DNA from: Xylogone sp. PMI_703
Taxonomy: Eukaryota; Ascomycota; Leotiomycetes
Length of the DNA stretch: 64,000 nt
Direction: 5' to 3'
Assembly (NCBI GenBank): GCA_021399445.1
Contig: JAJTUQ010000002.1
Location: 1,240,001-1,304,000, forward strand
Shown here: piece after piece, positions 1 to 12,541 of the stretch
How the letters are laid out: each line of letters opens with the position of its first letter
Numbering within the stretch: the first letter of the stretch is position 1
Notes under the pieces: generated by a model
What the model was told of the DNA's origin: nothing
The model's database searches: none
The model's input: the letters and a program-made list of their open reading frames with translations, nothing else
Program-made: the position numbers and the translations under genes

Positions 1-2
1 CA

Positions 3-473
3 GCTGATGGCACTTGGTGTGACTTCTACCACCTTCCACTTGAAGCTGCAAGAGACTTGGCCTTGAAGGGCACAATATCTTCCAATGCCCTTGATGAACG
101 CCAACAGCTTTCATACCCATTGCAAACGCTGCTAAATTTTATAACAAAACCAGCTCGTTCAGCACGCTCTTCAACCCGGACTTATCCTCAAATAGACCCT
201 ATGCTGCAAGGAATACCACAAGCGAATGAATTCCGTGAGAAAATTGAGTTTATAAGGCTAATCATCAAGGAATGGGTGGAGAACGGCGGCATGGGAAATA
301 GTGACATGGAGCCTAAGGGTCGGTTGAGGTGGGCTGGAAACAGAGAGATCGTCAATGTCAAGGCCCCTTACAAACACGTCTGGGTGACGGTCGGGGCACG
401 AGGGGGTGATGACAGGAGAGTTGCATGGTTCGACCCAAAACGACCGGAAGCAATTGTTCCTGATATTGAATAA
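3..473 (+). CDS. 3' end of an unrecognised protein-coding gene
   Basis: The frame is open from the first bases of the window to a TAA at 471-473, about 156 residues, so this is the C-terminal part of a gene that begins outside. The visible protein is hydrophilic and has a Trp-rich end (RLRWAGNREIVNVKAPYKH, then VAWFDPKRPEA). No signal peptide, membrane segment or motif I recognise is present. The frame stays open upstream of position 57, so a start there is unlikely. I do not assign a function. Confidence 0.6.
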   Translation, partial: ADGTWCDFYHLPLEAARDLALKGTISSNALDERQQLSYPLQTLLNFITKPARSARSSTRTYPQIDPMLQGIPQANEFREKIEFIRLIIKEWVENGGMGNSDMEPKGRLRWAGNREIVNVKAPYKHVWVTVGARGGDDRRVAWFDPKRPEAIVPDIE

Positions 474-1770
474 CGCGTCATGATTGCATTGTTTGGCGAC
501 TTCGGATACGGTTTTATGAAGCTCGAGTATTGCTCTGATAAAGGCTTTTTGGGCGGAGTTTAGCGTGATCGTGGCGTTAGGACGTATGTCTCATAGCATT
601 ATGACGGGCGCAATAGGAGGCGGGGATCATTTTTCTGTATTTGTGCTTTTTTGTTGGCGTCATGGTCGGGGTGGACTATATTCGGAATTTCCGTCCTATT
701 ATTCCTTCATTGTTCTTTCTTGTGTCATGTTTTCCAGATGCCCTCTTCTTTGAAGACGAGGTGCTTTCTGTGTTAAAGCATCGTTAACATTCCAGCGGCT
801 TCAATCTTAATCATTGATACCCTGTTAAAACAGACCAAGTCATTTTTGTATGTATGCAAACAAACAGACAGACAAGTAAATAGATAAATAGCAATCTTCA
901 CAAGAGACGAAAGAAGAAACTTGGCATCTAATCATCATGTGTGTATTCATTCCGTAATTAATTAGCTATTATTTAATTTTGCAGGCGGCATTAAGCTAAC
1001 TCTGCACCATCTTTGCTCCTCCCCGCCCTCCAACAGACTGATTCTGCCCAGTTTTCTATTACCTCTCATAAAAGAGAGACCAAAGAGAGCGAAAAAGAGG
1101 GAGATTACAAAAGAAGTCTCCTACCGCGCAACCCCATAAATGCCTTTCCCTTTTTGGTTTCACCCAGCATGCAAGTATATGATAAAAATGAGAAACAAAA
1201 CCCCTCTTTTCGCCCTCGTCCCTCCTTCCAACAAACGACAGGAAAGGAAAGAAGCGGGAAGAGAAGAAACGACGACAATCAAAACGTAAGGATCATGAAG
1301 TGCCGGCTCGATCAATGCATGACGTGAGATGCTAAATGCAGATTAAAAACTTTGCTCCATGGAATTCCAGAAGAGAGAAATGAGGGAGGTCGGAAGTGAG
1401 GTAGGGGGTTGATATCCCATAATTTCCATTTGTTATTAAAATCCTTAATGCCGTTGTAATTAGTTTTCCTTTTTTTTGGTTCCCTCTGTGCCCATATACA
1501 GAAAATGGTCCTGTTTTTCCTTTGGTGCCTTTTTTGATCTTCTTCCTCTTCCTCGTTGAGATATAGGCCAAGGCTAAGCTAGTAGTACATACCCAAGGAT
1601 GAGTGATACTACTGATAAACTCGGTATGGTCGTTTGAGGTGGTTGCTTTGTCATTCCACTCACCGGAATGACATTGCATCTTTATTGTTTCAAGGGTCTC
1701 CCATCTCGTCATGTTTATCGTTACACATCTCGAATTGGGCTTTCATTAGGGTACGTCATCAGACGCGGGA
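474..1770. other. Intergenic spacer
   Basis: This stretch lies between two convergent genes. It is AT-rich around 780-990 and purine-rich around 1060-1280. The short open frames here are not supported by composition or motifs. Nothing else was recognised. Confidence 0.5.
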
Positions 1771-3898
1771 TCACATGATCACGCACTCCTTATCGTCTCC
1801 CTTCTTTCCTTTCCTTGGGGGCGCGACTTCCATTGGCTTTCCTCCACTGGCTGCGGCTCTGATGGCAGCTAATCGATGTTTGGCTCGCTCATCGCCCGCA
1901 TCAGCCGCCTTCACGTACCACACGTTTGCTTCCAATGGATCTCTACGGCAACCAATGCCCATTTCAGTGAAATAGCCAACGGCATACTCAGCTTTAGTCA
2001 GACCTAATTGAGAGAGGATTGTTAGCCATTAGACCCTCTAATAATAGAAATAGGCTTTCCAAAGTCTTACCCATCTCTGCAGCTTGGCGCGCCCATTCAT
2101 AAGCCTCGTTCTCATCCTTCTCGAGAACAGGCTCTGCGCCAACCAGATACCATGCACAAAGTGCCATCATGGCAGCAGGATGCCCTCGCTGCGCCGCTCC
2201 AGTATAGAAATGCACACTCAATGCTGGGTCTCGCGGACAACTGAGCTTGCCATGCTCATAAGCATCTCCAAGACGATAACTAGCTTCTGCATGGCCCAGG
2301 TCTGCTGCTTGCGTAAACAATTGTGCTGCATATGACTCATCTTGGAAGATATCATCTCCATAACCCGTTTCGTACAGTAAACCAAGATGATAAGGAGCCT
2401 GATTGTACTGAGGATCTGCTGATTCCGTTGCCCGCTTCAACCATTTCACTCCTTCCCTGTAACGAGTTCCCAGTCCAAGATCGCCTGCCAGACAAGCTCG
2501 GCCTAGGCGAGTCATAGCACCTGGGTGATTCTTGGAAGCCGACTGTCGATAGAACTGGACGGCCTTTGCAGGATCCTTCCTACATCCCCATCCGAACTCG
2601 TAACATAACGCAGCTCTGTATCCTGACTCTGCGTGGCCATGCTTGCTGGCTGCTACAAATAACGGGAAAGCGGTGTTGTAGTCTTCCTTGCCCTTGCTGA
2701 AAAGCCCAGAAGCATAACCATCTGCAAGGTAGTACTGTGCAAAAGGATATCCCTTATCAGAGAGTCTCTGTAGAATACCCTTGGCTTCACGAAGCAGTTC
2801 GGCACCTGATGAGCCTCCACTTTCACCGCGAGGGCTCTCTGATTCATCTGGGGTATGAGATTGCCCCGCTTCTTGAGCTGCTTGTACCAAGAAAAGAGCA
2901 AACGCATACTGCGTTTCCGGATCGTTTGTCTTTTTAACATTTTGCCTATACATTTCAAGCGTCTTTTGAGCAGTAAGAAGAGAGGCATTGTTGCCAACAA
3001 TGGATCGTAGCTGGGCATTGTCAAATGACATGGCCTGAGGCGCCGCCTGTTGAGGGTAAGAGAGATTTGCCAGGTCAACGTAGGACAGCGGTCTACTGTC
3101 GTAAGATGCTCTGGAGTGTGCCGAAGGAGCACGATTGTGTGGCGATGGAGAGTATCCACTGGGTGATCTTCCCCGTGGACTCATATCTGAGTATGCTGAG
3201 ATTGGTCGTGGTGCAGGTGTGCCTCTTGGATACTGTTGATTAGGCGTTAGATGTCTGTTTATGCCGGTGCCAGCTTCAGTGAATTCGGTGGGAGATGCCG
3301 TCGCTCGACGCGATCCCCGAATGGCTCCCCCCTCTGAAAAGTGTGACTGATGGTGATACTGTAGTTGAGGTACATGCGGCTCTTCAGGATTGTCCACCCC
3401 ATCAAGGCGGCCGGGCAACCCCGCGGACAACGGTGGGGAGTATCGAACCGGCGGCGACCTGGAGGTCATACCGTCTCCATTTGGAACCACTACTGGCTCA
3501 GGACGTTGTATAGGTTCTGGTCTCGACATCTGGTCTCTGGATCGATAAGACATGTCGTAAGATGCAGACCGCGGCGTTGGTGATTGCTGGTTCTGCCTCT
3601 GTCCCGAGGGACCATTGTCGTAGGACATTGGAGAGGTTACCATTGTTGGTGAGAACACCTCATTCTCCCCCTCGATTGCGGCGCTAGAAGCCGCAGGAGG
3701 CCAATTGTCTGGTTGTACATTGACCCGGACAGGAGAGACGGGTCCACCATTCATCCGGCCGTCTGCTGGTATAGGAATGCGTAATTGCTTTCGTGGAAGA
3801 GGTTGGGAGTGGTTGCTGTTCGTGTTTTCCAGAGGCAAGGAGTCGCTACGTGCTGGGACGGTCTGCTGAGGGACCGCTTTGCGGGGAGGGCTCTCCAT
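1771..3898 (-). CDS. Skt5/Chs4-type chitin synthase activator, Sel1 repeats, CaaX end
   Basis: Two exons, 3898-2071 and 2003-1771, joined across a 67 nt GTAAGA...TTAG intron, give 686 residues. The first ~300 residues are low-complexity, rich in Pro, Ser, Arg and Tyr. From about 325 to 665 there are tandem Sel1/TPR-like helical repeats, for example around AVQFYRQSASKNHPGAMTRL and YKSA-like units with the G-x-G-x-x-x-D pattern. The last four residues are CVIM, a CaaX prenylation box preceded by a basic tract (PPRKGKKGDDKE). This architecture is that of yeast Skt5/Chs4, which brings chitin synthase III to the plasma membrane and activates it. It lies head-to-head with a class IV chitin synthase at 8263, the expected client. 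The alternative is another Sel1 protein, but the CaaX box argues for Skt5. Confidence 0.85.
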
Positions 3899-5094
3899 AT
3901 TGCCGTATCCGCCAGGCGTGTACCGCTTTTATACCAGCGGGCACAACCAGGTCACTAGCGGGACGTTGCGTGTCTTTCCTGGAAACAACTTTTCTGGTGT
4001 TTGCTCTTTGTAGAATTAGGGTTGCGCGTATGGTGCCTGTTCGTAGCGTGTTTGGGTAGGCAGATCTGGCTCGAGAATTTGCTGCAGATCTCGAGGCGGT
4101 CTGATGCGGAAATCGCAAGCCCTGTCACGGTACCAGATCTCGATGTCTTGGAAAAACGAGCGTCGGGGCTTATATGCAGCTTGTCGGCGGAGGAATGAGG
4201 CTCCTGGAGACCGAGTCAAAGACCGAGACTGAGAAGCTATTAGAACCCTGAAGCACAGAGCTGGTGTTCGGTCGTTGAAGGAGAACCTACCGGATTCAGC
4301 TGTGCGGGAGGGCCCGGTGGGGAGTCAATGAAGGGGTGAGTCGAGCAATGCAGCCTTTTCTCTCTCAACTGCCAGGCACCATGGGGAATCCGTGAAGTGG
4401 AAGATGCTGAAACATGTAGCAGGAGAAGCTGGCGTCTGCAGAGGAAGAAAAGCCAAGGCAGACCGTGAGGAGTAGCATCGTCTAAAGGGCAGGCAGATGG
4501 GGAGGTGAAGGGAAATGTTCGCAGGCACACACCCTGCCTGTAGCGCCAGTCCGTCAAGCCCTTAATAATGATGTATGTACCGCACTGGCACTATGGGCTA
4601 CTGGAGGTGTAGTGGACTTTTGGTACCCGCAAGTGGGTTGTTTAGGGTGCGGCGGCGGTACGAGCGCAAAGAATGCCCTGCGATGACGCGAATACGGCAG
4701 CGCCAGGAGAAAAAAAAGAAAGCTGCAGAGAGGGTAGGTTGCAAAAGGGGCAGCAAAGAGGATTACTAGGACGGGCGCATGCCGCTGGGCTTGACCATCA
4801 CTGGCTCTGCTGCATCTGGCTGCACGCTCTTACTGTACATCCAGATGCGCGCCCCCTGGGTACTCAACTGCAACGGTTACTGGCAACTTGGTTCCTGGGC
4901 CGGTTGCCGGGCAGGTTCGCTCGCTCCCGCCGCAGATGGTTTTTTTAAGGTTTCAGACCAGCCGTGGCCGAACTGTCGATGGGAAATCCTGCTGCACCTT
5001 ATCGGGTCACAGAGTTTGGGCTGAGGTACGCGAGCTTGATGGTGGTGTTGATGGTTTGGGCAGCGAAAAGAGACAGTCCAAAAGTACAGTAGAA

Positions 5095-5570
5095 AGTACG
5101 GGTACAGTACAGAAATAGACTGCAAATAGAGGTACGCTACTCAGGTCGGCTAGCCCCTGTGAAGTCGCTCTACCTGCACTAACTCCGAGGTCTCTCTATC
5201 TCTTCTGTCTCTGGAACCCCCTGCTATATGTACGGTACATGTATATGTACATGTACATAGACTACCGGTAGAGAGCGACTGGTTCGCCTGCTTCATGCCC
5301 ATATTAATACTAATACGGCACCACAATAGAGCGCCAGAGCGCCAGTACACCGCGCTTGTACTGTACCGTACGTGTACGAGCCCACTCTAGAGACCCTGCG
5401 GGGAAAAGTCAACGTTGTGTTTACCTCTGGGGTTTGATCGTGGCTGCATATCATCTTGGATCAGCGACGGGAGTCTGAGTCGCTGAAAGGGGCTGACTGG
5501 GTGCTTCTGGGATCTGGGCTAGACTGCTTGGTGCTGTACTGGCACTGTACAGTACTGCACCGTACTCCGT
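5095..5570. repeat. GTAC-rich motif cluster
   Basis: A hand count gives 18 GTAC tetramers in about 480 bases, where about two are expected by chance. They often occur as paired half-sites such as GTACAGTAC, GTACGGTAC and GTACATGTAC. The motif is self-complementary. See the finding on these clusters. Confidence 0.6.
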
Positions 5571-6769
5571 AAATAAATAAATTAGCCTGATCGTCGATTC
5601 CCATCTATTGATTCCAAGCGGCTACATATATGCGTGCCCGCCCAGCATTAGTAACCGGTCCAGCTTGGCACCAGGCTCGAAGCATGACCATTTCCGCTTT
5701 TCCTGCCCATCTAACAAATAATCCTCGGGCAACGCTGTGCAAAGTGCAGAGTACGGGCTGCTTCTCGTATTTCTCAATGATCCCAGCCGACAGCCCGGGT
5801 GGTGCCCACACTGTCTCCTCTCACACTCTTCCTTCTTGGGAATGGCTTACTGATCGCTCGCAGCCAATGCGAGCGAGTGATGAGGAATAGCAAGACCGCT
5901 TTTGCATGCACAAAACCCTCCCAGCATTCTCCTATGCTTCCATATCGAGACGGCATGCATGGGTACGTAGCAGAACTTTGTCTAAGTTTAGTCTGGTGGC
6001 CTTTCCCTAGGTGCATGGAACTTAGAGGGGCCGTCCTTACCGTGCTGTCTACAACGTGACACCCTCTAGACAGTACCATACTGGTACTCTATCTTTACGG
6101 GTCTGTTTTTACCAACAATGCTGACGGACCCGTGATGCTGGGACTGATGGACTATTCTTGACACGACACTGTGCGTGCCGAGCGGGACGAGGGAAATCTT
6201 CACGCGGAATGGGACTGGAACCGTGACCTCGAACCCAGCGTGTCGGATCAATCGTGCCCGTGAGCGCCGTGAAGTTGAGCAGCACTGGCGACAAGAAGTT
6301 CAGTTGCGACGGGGTGCGCCACGGCTGAACAATGCCAAGTCATGGGCTTCTTCTTGCTTGCATCTGCCGCGAGCAAAGAGTCCATTGCCCAATGATTGAC
6401 GGTGCGAAAGCTGCGAGAGGCGTGTCGTGCTTAGCTAGGAGCTTGTGAGTGTGGAGTGAGAGCTGCTGGGTGGTGTAGATAGGCTGCACGGGCTTTGAAG
6501 GGAGGTGGTCGAGGTGGTCGAGGTGGTGGTGGATAGTCGCGATGGTGTAGCATCAAATACGGAGCCTCCCAAGCCAACTGACGTATGCACCGTGGAGACG
6601 ACGGGCGATTTATACGAATTCCACGGCGTTTACCAACGAGCATGATCGCGAGAGCTACACAACAAGGCCGTATCGAGGTTGATGGGACCGGTATCGTACA
6701 ACATTAGGACAAAGGAAGGTTCTTACCAGTGGATCAATACGAGCTAGTGCAGTGGTGTACGAAGACACC

Positions 6770-7120
6770 AAGTCAGCAGAATATTACTGTAATGTACAAG
6801 TACATGCAGCACAGTACAGTAGACTACCGTCTGTACTTCGTACTGGACTGTACTACTATGTATGGTTGCTTGTCATTACTACAGTACTCCTTCCGAGCTA
6901 TTTTGCGACTTGTGGCAGAAGAGAGTTTGCGGGAGCGAGCTCTTGGTATTTTTAGCCAGCGTCCAGTCCCAAAAGGTGCTAGCACCGCCGCAGCGCAAGC
7001 GTGACTTGACCTTCCTTTACTCTACGGTACCTCCCAGCTTCCGTCCTGCCGTCCGGTACTGTGGATTATGTGTGTATTACGGAATACACGGTATGGTACG
7101 GTACAGGACAGTATTGTGTA
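6770..7120. repeat. GTAC-rich motif clusters upstream of chitin synthase
   Basis: About eight GTAC tetramers fall between 6758 and 6892, and about five more between 7025 and 7122, including GGTACGGTACAGG. They lie 1.1-1.5 kb upstream of the chitin synthase start codon. Confidence 0.5.
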
Positions 7121-7280
7121 CTGCCCGGTTCTGCCCTGAGGCGGTCGACGTGCCCTGGCCAGCGCCTGGGTCAGGGGCCGGTTGAGGGGTTCTTCGTGCC
7201 AGAACGTGCGACAGGCGCTGTGGGATCAGTGGGATGGGCGCCGTGGTGTCATTCACTGCCTGGATTCGGTGCCATCGTGG

Positions 7281-7311
7281 CCCCCAGAAGCCCCCAGAAG
7301 CCCCCAGGCCC
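7281..7311 (+). repeat. Short tandem repeat (CCCCCAGAAG)
   Basis: Two full copies of the ten-base unit CCCCCAGAAG are followed by a partial third, in the upstream region of the chitin synthase gene. Confidence 0.8.
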
Positions 7312-8016
7312 CCTGCCGCAAAACCTCGCCTGCTCGCCTCCCGCATGATTTGCTGCAATTTTCTAGGGGAGCGAACCATCGTCCCAAGGGGAAAGGACCG
7401 TCCTTGGTTCTTTTCCCCTTCCATGCCTCGATTCTCGCCAGTTCCCATCCGTAAACCTGTGACCTACCGCGCCTACCTCTCCCTCTCTCCCTTCTCTCCT
7501 CCTCCGCCCCTTCAACCGTTCCATCTCCATCCCCATCGGTTGCCCTCAACCTTCTTCCTACCCTCTACTCTTTCTTTGGCATTTACTGCCATCCCTCACT
7601 CGTTTGGGACGCCATCTTCGACTCTCGTTTCCTTTGCCTCGAAAATAATCCAGACTTGGCAACCTACTGTCGCTTCTTTCCCTGAAATCTCGCCCAGCCC
7701 TTCAATAACCAAACCCTTCCAACCAAAGCAACGTCTTATCCTTTTTGATTGGCCTGACCGAGAATTCGCGTTCTTCCTCCTGCTGTGCAACATATTTTTC
7801 GATCCTTTTCTTTTCTCCAGGAATTATTGTCGCCTGCGTCGCAGTTCATATGTGCGGATCTCAGCTTCACTTGTAGCGACGTCGCCAAGCCAAAGTTGAC
7901 GGTCGCCCAAGGAACCCCCGCTCAGCAAACCGTCAGCAGGGATACACATTGTGAGAGGGACCACGAAACAAACACCATTCCTCCACTTCCGCACAGCATA
8001 GTCTGTCAACATCAAT

Positions 8017-8258
8017 GTAAGAATGCTTTTCTGGCTTGACAACTTTTCTATTCTGTTCTAGATTCTTTTCATCTCTGCATGCCATCCAAAAGGGAAAATT
8101 AATCGGCTTGCCGCTCGCGCTTCCTTGTAAACACACAACCGGACAGCTGCATTCTTTATGATACACAACTTCCGATCTAATTCTAGGTTGGAGAGTTGGA
8201 GCTGACCAATTGCTGCGGCCAGAGACAATCAACAGTTACTAACTACACCTCTCTATAG
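8017..8258 (+). other. Probable 5' UTR intron of the chitin synthase gene
   Basis: A GTAAGA donor at 8017 pairs with a TACTAAC branch site at 8237-8243 and a pyrimidine-rich CTATAG acceptor ending at 8258, four bases before the start codon at 8263. The sites are nearly ideal. The intron is inferred because there is no reading frame to test it. Confidence 0.6.
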
Positions 8259-8262
8259 AATC

Positions 8263-11200
8263 ATGTCGCTTCCCCCGCGGCCAGGAGCCGACTCCTCTCC
8301 ACGGGATGGACGAAGTGCATATCGCGGTGGTTCACGACGTCGACATGATGAAGAGGCCGGATACTATAACCATGGTGCGGCCCCTTACCCCTCGTCCAGG
8401 CATCGGAGAGGCCCATCTGACACTCAACCTTTAGAACCTACATCTTCCGTAGGTCCTGGAGCCGCTACTCGCCAGCCAGGAGACCTTGGACGCAAACGGA
8501 GCTTGATTCGACCCGAACGCAACCGAATTGATCGAGACCACCCGAACTACCACTACCGTCAGCATGCCGCGAATATGGACGTTCTGCCCTCATCGACTGG
8601 AAATGACCCCATTATCGAAGATCTCGAGACCGAAAGCACCGAAACCGATGGGCTTCGATCTTCCCAGGAGGCCGAATCCGACCTATCTATTCAGAAGAAG
8701 AAGAGCGTACGCGGCCGCGGCGCTGGACCAGACTCTTATCCCCTGGAAAAAGTAAGCACTGCACCGCGGGGTCCACAGAAACTGCAGAGAGAGAAGACTG
8801 GAAAACTTCTGAAAGAAGAGAAGCGCCGGCAAAAAGAAATAGAGCAGTTGAGACCGCCTAGTCTATGGAATGTTTACTGTGCGATTGTGACGTTCTGGTG
8901 CCCTGACTTCATTCTGCGATGCTTTGGCATGCCTGCTAAGGCTCAGCAAAGAGCATGGCGAGAAAAGATGGGCTTGATCAGCATCATTCTCATGATAATG
9001 ACCGGAGTGGGATTTTTGACTTTCGGATTTACTGCAGTGGTATGTGGACAGCCCAGTCTTCGACTACGCGTGAACAAAGTTACAGGGGGGTACATGATTT
9101 TTCATGGTAAAGCGTTCGATCTGTCAAGATCCCATCATCCTGCTGCTATCGGTATTCCAAAAGGCGCCAACGTTTTGTATGATCTGGGTGTCAATCACGG
9201 CGGCCAAGATGGTAGCTTCTTGTTCCAGAATGTCAATGGCAAATGCAAAGATCTCATCACTCTGAGTCCAGGATCGGACGTCCCAACTAACGCCCAACAT
9301 GACCTCGCCTGGTATTTCCCATGTGTACCTTTCAATCAGGACGGCTCCAGTCAACCAAACAAAACCGTCGAGAACTATCTCGGATATGCATGCCATACCT
9401 CAGCGGACGCCCGCAATACCTTCTATACCCTCAACAGTGCTGGTGATGTATACTATACATGGGACGACATCAAGAACAGCTCAAGGAACTTGATCGTGTA
9501 CTCGGGAAATGTTTTGGACCTAGATCTTCTCAAGTGGTTTAACGGCACACAGGTCACTGTGCCTGGACGGTTCGTGGAGCTGAGCGACAAGAATAGCGCC
9601 CTGAATGCTGCAGTACGTGGCAGAGATGTTACTCACGCATTCCAGGGTTCCGCTGCCGACAAGCAGATGGCTCAGTGCTTCGAACAGATTATCAAGGTTG
9701 GATCGGTTGACACGGATACAGTTGGTTGCATTGCTTCAAAAGTGGTCCTTTACGTATCTCTAGTCTTCATTCTTTCGATTGTGCTCGCCAAGTTCTTCCT
9801 CGCCATCATATTCCAATGGTTCATTGCTCGCAAGTTCGCGCCTACGAAAACTTCTCAAACCTCGGATCCCAAGAAACGTGCTCAACAAATTGAGGAATGG
9901 TCTGATGATATTTACCGTGCCCCTCCACGTTTCCCTGGAGAGCCTGGCAGCACTGTGATGGGCTCAGATAGAGGAAGCAAGAGAGCAAGTACTTTCTTGC
10001 CAACTACATCTCGCTTCACAAGTCCCTACGCTGGAGACCGTCTTTCTCGCATAAGCCGTCAAGAGCCAACGACCATGGCCAACCAGAACTCTACATCGCA
10101 ACTCCTTCCTCCCAACCCAATGTTCAAACAACAGAATGGAAGCCGCTTCAGTATTGGTCGTACCGATTCATACGGACCAAGCAGTGGAGGCAGCGATTAT
10201 GAAGCTCAAGGTCCAGCAGGCTTTATTCATGAAGCCGTTGTACCTCAGCCGCCCGCCGATTGGCAGCCATTTGGTTTCCCTCTCGCTCACGCTATCTGCC
10301 TTGTCACATGTTACTCTGAAGGAGAACTTGGTATTCGTACCACCTTGGACTCAGTTGCCACCACGGATTACCCTAACAGTCACAAAGTCATCCTTGTCAT
10401 CTGTGATGGTATTATCAAGGGTCAGGGAGAAACTAAATCGACACCAGACTACGTACTTGGTATGATGAAAGATTGGGCTGTTGCACCCGAGGATGTTCAG
10501 GCATTCTCTTATGTCGCAGTTGCAAGTGGATCCAAGAGACATAACATGGCCAAGGTGTACGCTGGTTTCTACGACTACGGCAGAGATTCTATGGTTCCAG
10601 TCGAAAGACAACAACGAGTTCCTATGATATGTATCGTCAAGTCCGGCACTCCTGACGAAGCTACGAAGAGCAAGCCCGGAAACAGAGGAAAGCGTGACAG
10701 TCAAATTATCCTTATGTCTTTCTTGCAGAAAGTTATGTTTGATGAGCGTATGACGGAACTCGAATTCGAAATGTTCAATGGACTCTGGAAGGTCACTGGG
10801 ATATCGCCTGATTTCTACGAAATCGTGCTCATGGTTGATGCCGACACTAAAGTCTTCCCTGACAGCTTGACACACATGATATCCGCCATGGTAAAGGATC
10901 CCGAGATTATGGGTCTGTGTGGAGAGACCAAGATTGCGAACAAACGAGCCAGCTGGGTCAGCGCGATTCAAGTCTTCGAGTACTTCATTTCTCATCATCT
11001 CTCAAAATCCTTCGAGTCCGTGTTCGGTGGTGTAACTTGTCTACCGGGTTGTTTCTGTATGTACCGTGTCAAGGCACCAAAGGGTGGACAAAACTACTGG
11101 GTCCCGATTCTCGCAAATCCTGATGTCGTAGAGCACTACTCAGAAAACGTCGTGGATACCCTGCATAAGAAGAACTTGCTCCTCTTGGGAGAAGATCGAT

Positions 11201-11970
11201 ACCTTTCAACACTGATGCTTCGTACTTTCCCTAAGCGTAAACAGGTCTTTGTTCCTCAAGCCGTCTGCAAGACCACCGTTCCTGAAGAATTCTCCGTTCT
11301 GTTGTCCCAAAGACGAAGATGGATCAACAGTACCGTTCACAACCTTATGGAGCTAGTCTTGGTTCGAGACCTTTGCGGTACCTTCTGCTTCAGTATGCAG
11401 TTTGTTGTCGGTATTGAACTCGTTGGTACTCTCGTCTTACCTGCTGCTATTGCTTTCACCTTTTACGTCGGTATGTAATCACGATCTCCATTACGCTTAT
11501 AGTTATCAACTAACACTGTTCTAGTTATCATTTCCATTGTCCACCACCCCCCCCAGATCATTCCGCTTGTTCTTCTAGCATTGATTCTTGGTCTTCCTGG
11601 TGTGCTAATTGTTGTCACGGCACACCGAGTGTCATATATTGTGTGGATGTTCATCTATCTGCTCTCTCTTCCCGTTTGGAACTTTATCCTTCCAACGTAC
11701 GCATTCTGGAAGTTTGACGACTTCTCCTGGGGTGATACTCGTAAGACTGACGGTGAGACGAAGAAAGGCGGTGGCCACGGTGATGCAGAAGGAGAGTTTG
11801 ATAGTTCCAAGATTACTATGAAGAGATGGGGCGAGTTTGAGAAAGAGCGACGGCTCCGATACAATGCTGGCTGGACTCCTGGCTATGGAGCCAGGGACTC
11901 TGCTAGCGTGACAGGCAGCTGGCCTTCGCAACAGCACCACCATGGCTATGATGAATACTCGGATATCTAA
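8263..11970 (+). CDS. Class IV chitin synthase (Chs3-type)
   Basis: Exons 8263-11470 and 11525-11970 are separated by a 54 nt GTATGT...CTAAC...CTAG intron and encode 1217 residues. The enzyme polymerises GlcNAc from UDP-GlcNAc into chitin at the plasma membrane. The first ~200 residues are charged and disordered. A membrane segment lies near 236-260, followed by a cytochrome-b5-like stretch ([15 protein letters not shown]) and a second membrane segment near 496-524. The GT2 catalytic part follows, with [17 protein letters not shown] (near 977) and the hallmark QRRRW at 1016-1020. The C-terminal membrane bundle continues through the intron into exon 2. Length, the b5-like segment and lack of a myosin motor point to class IV, the Chs3 type that needs the Skt5/Chs4 activator. 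A gene of exactly that type lies divergently upstream. Confidence 0.95.
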
Positions 11971-12541
11971 AAAGAGGAGGTCTGGGTCACGTGAAATTGA
12001 AAGGGGGTGTGTTAACGTAGCAGGTACACGCTGGTGTGAAATAAATGCATTGCATTAGAGGAGATGGACATGACATTGGGTACCTGTGCATGTAGTCTGT
12101 ATTGGGCGACTGGGATTTGCTTAACTTGACTGGCGTTCTCTTGTCAGAGGGAGGGAAAGAATTCATCCACAATTAATGTATCGTATTTTTGTTACTTCGG
12201 ACTAGCATCGAGTGTTATTGTATCCTTTGTTTTGCCAAAAGAACAAGAATCACGAGTATAATCGCTATTGAAGCGGGAAATGATTGTGTTATAGCTAGTT
12301 TAGATGGGAGTTTTCCTGGTACAATACGATGTTTCGAGAAAGATTATGAGATGATGAGTGAAGACATTGCCGTGATATTCACTGCCTACCCGTAAGGGTT
12401 GTGGGACAGCGTCATTGTGATCATGCCTATCACTGCGCTACTCAGATTGAATATCAATATTCACCTCACTCTCCATCACCTGCGCCGGTTCAAGTGCAAA
12501 GCAATGGAGAATTCAATACTGTATATTGTTTCATTTTTACT
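11971..12541 (+). other. Intergenic spacer
   Basis: This is downstream of the chitin synthase and upstream of the HNH gene. It is AT-rich, and no gene or clear motif was seen. Confidence 0.5.

Larger units (their letters stand above)
3899..8262. other. 4.4 kb divergent intergenic region with GTAC clusters
   Basis: This separates the activator and chitin synthase genes, which are transcribed away from each other. It contains dense GTAC tetramer clusters (about 5095-5570, 6780-6890 and 7040-7115). Short tandem repeats occur at 6502-6530 (GAGGTGGTC units) and 7281-7311. The last ~800 bases are pyrimidine-rich, as in a long fungal 5' leader. Open frames inside, such as 7234-7899 on plus, have the composition of CT-rich leader sequence and are not called as genes. 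Confidence 0.6.

Noticed and set aside
7234..7899. 221-codon open frame upstream of chitin synthase
   Set aside because: It is composed of Ser/Pro/Phe/Leu from a CT-rich tract, lacks any motif, and sits in the likely 5' leader and promoter region.
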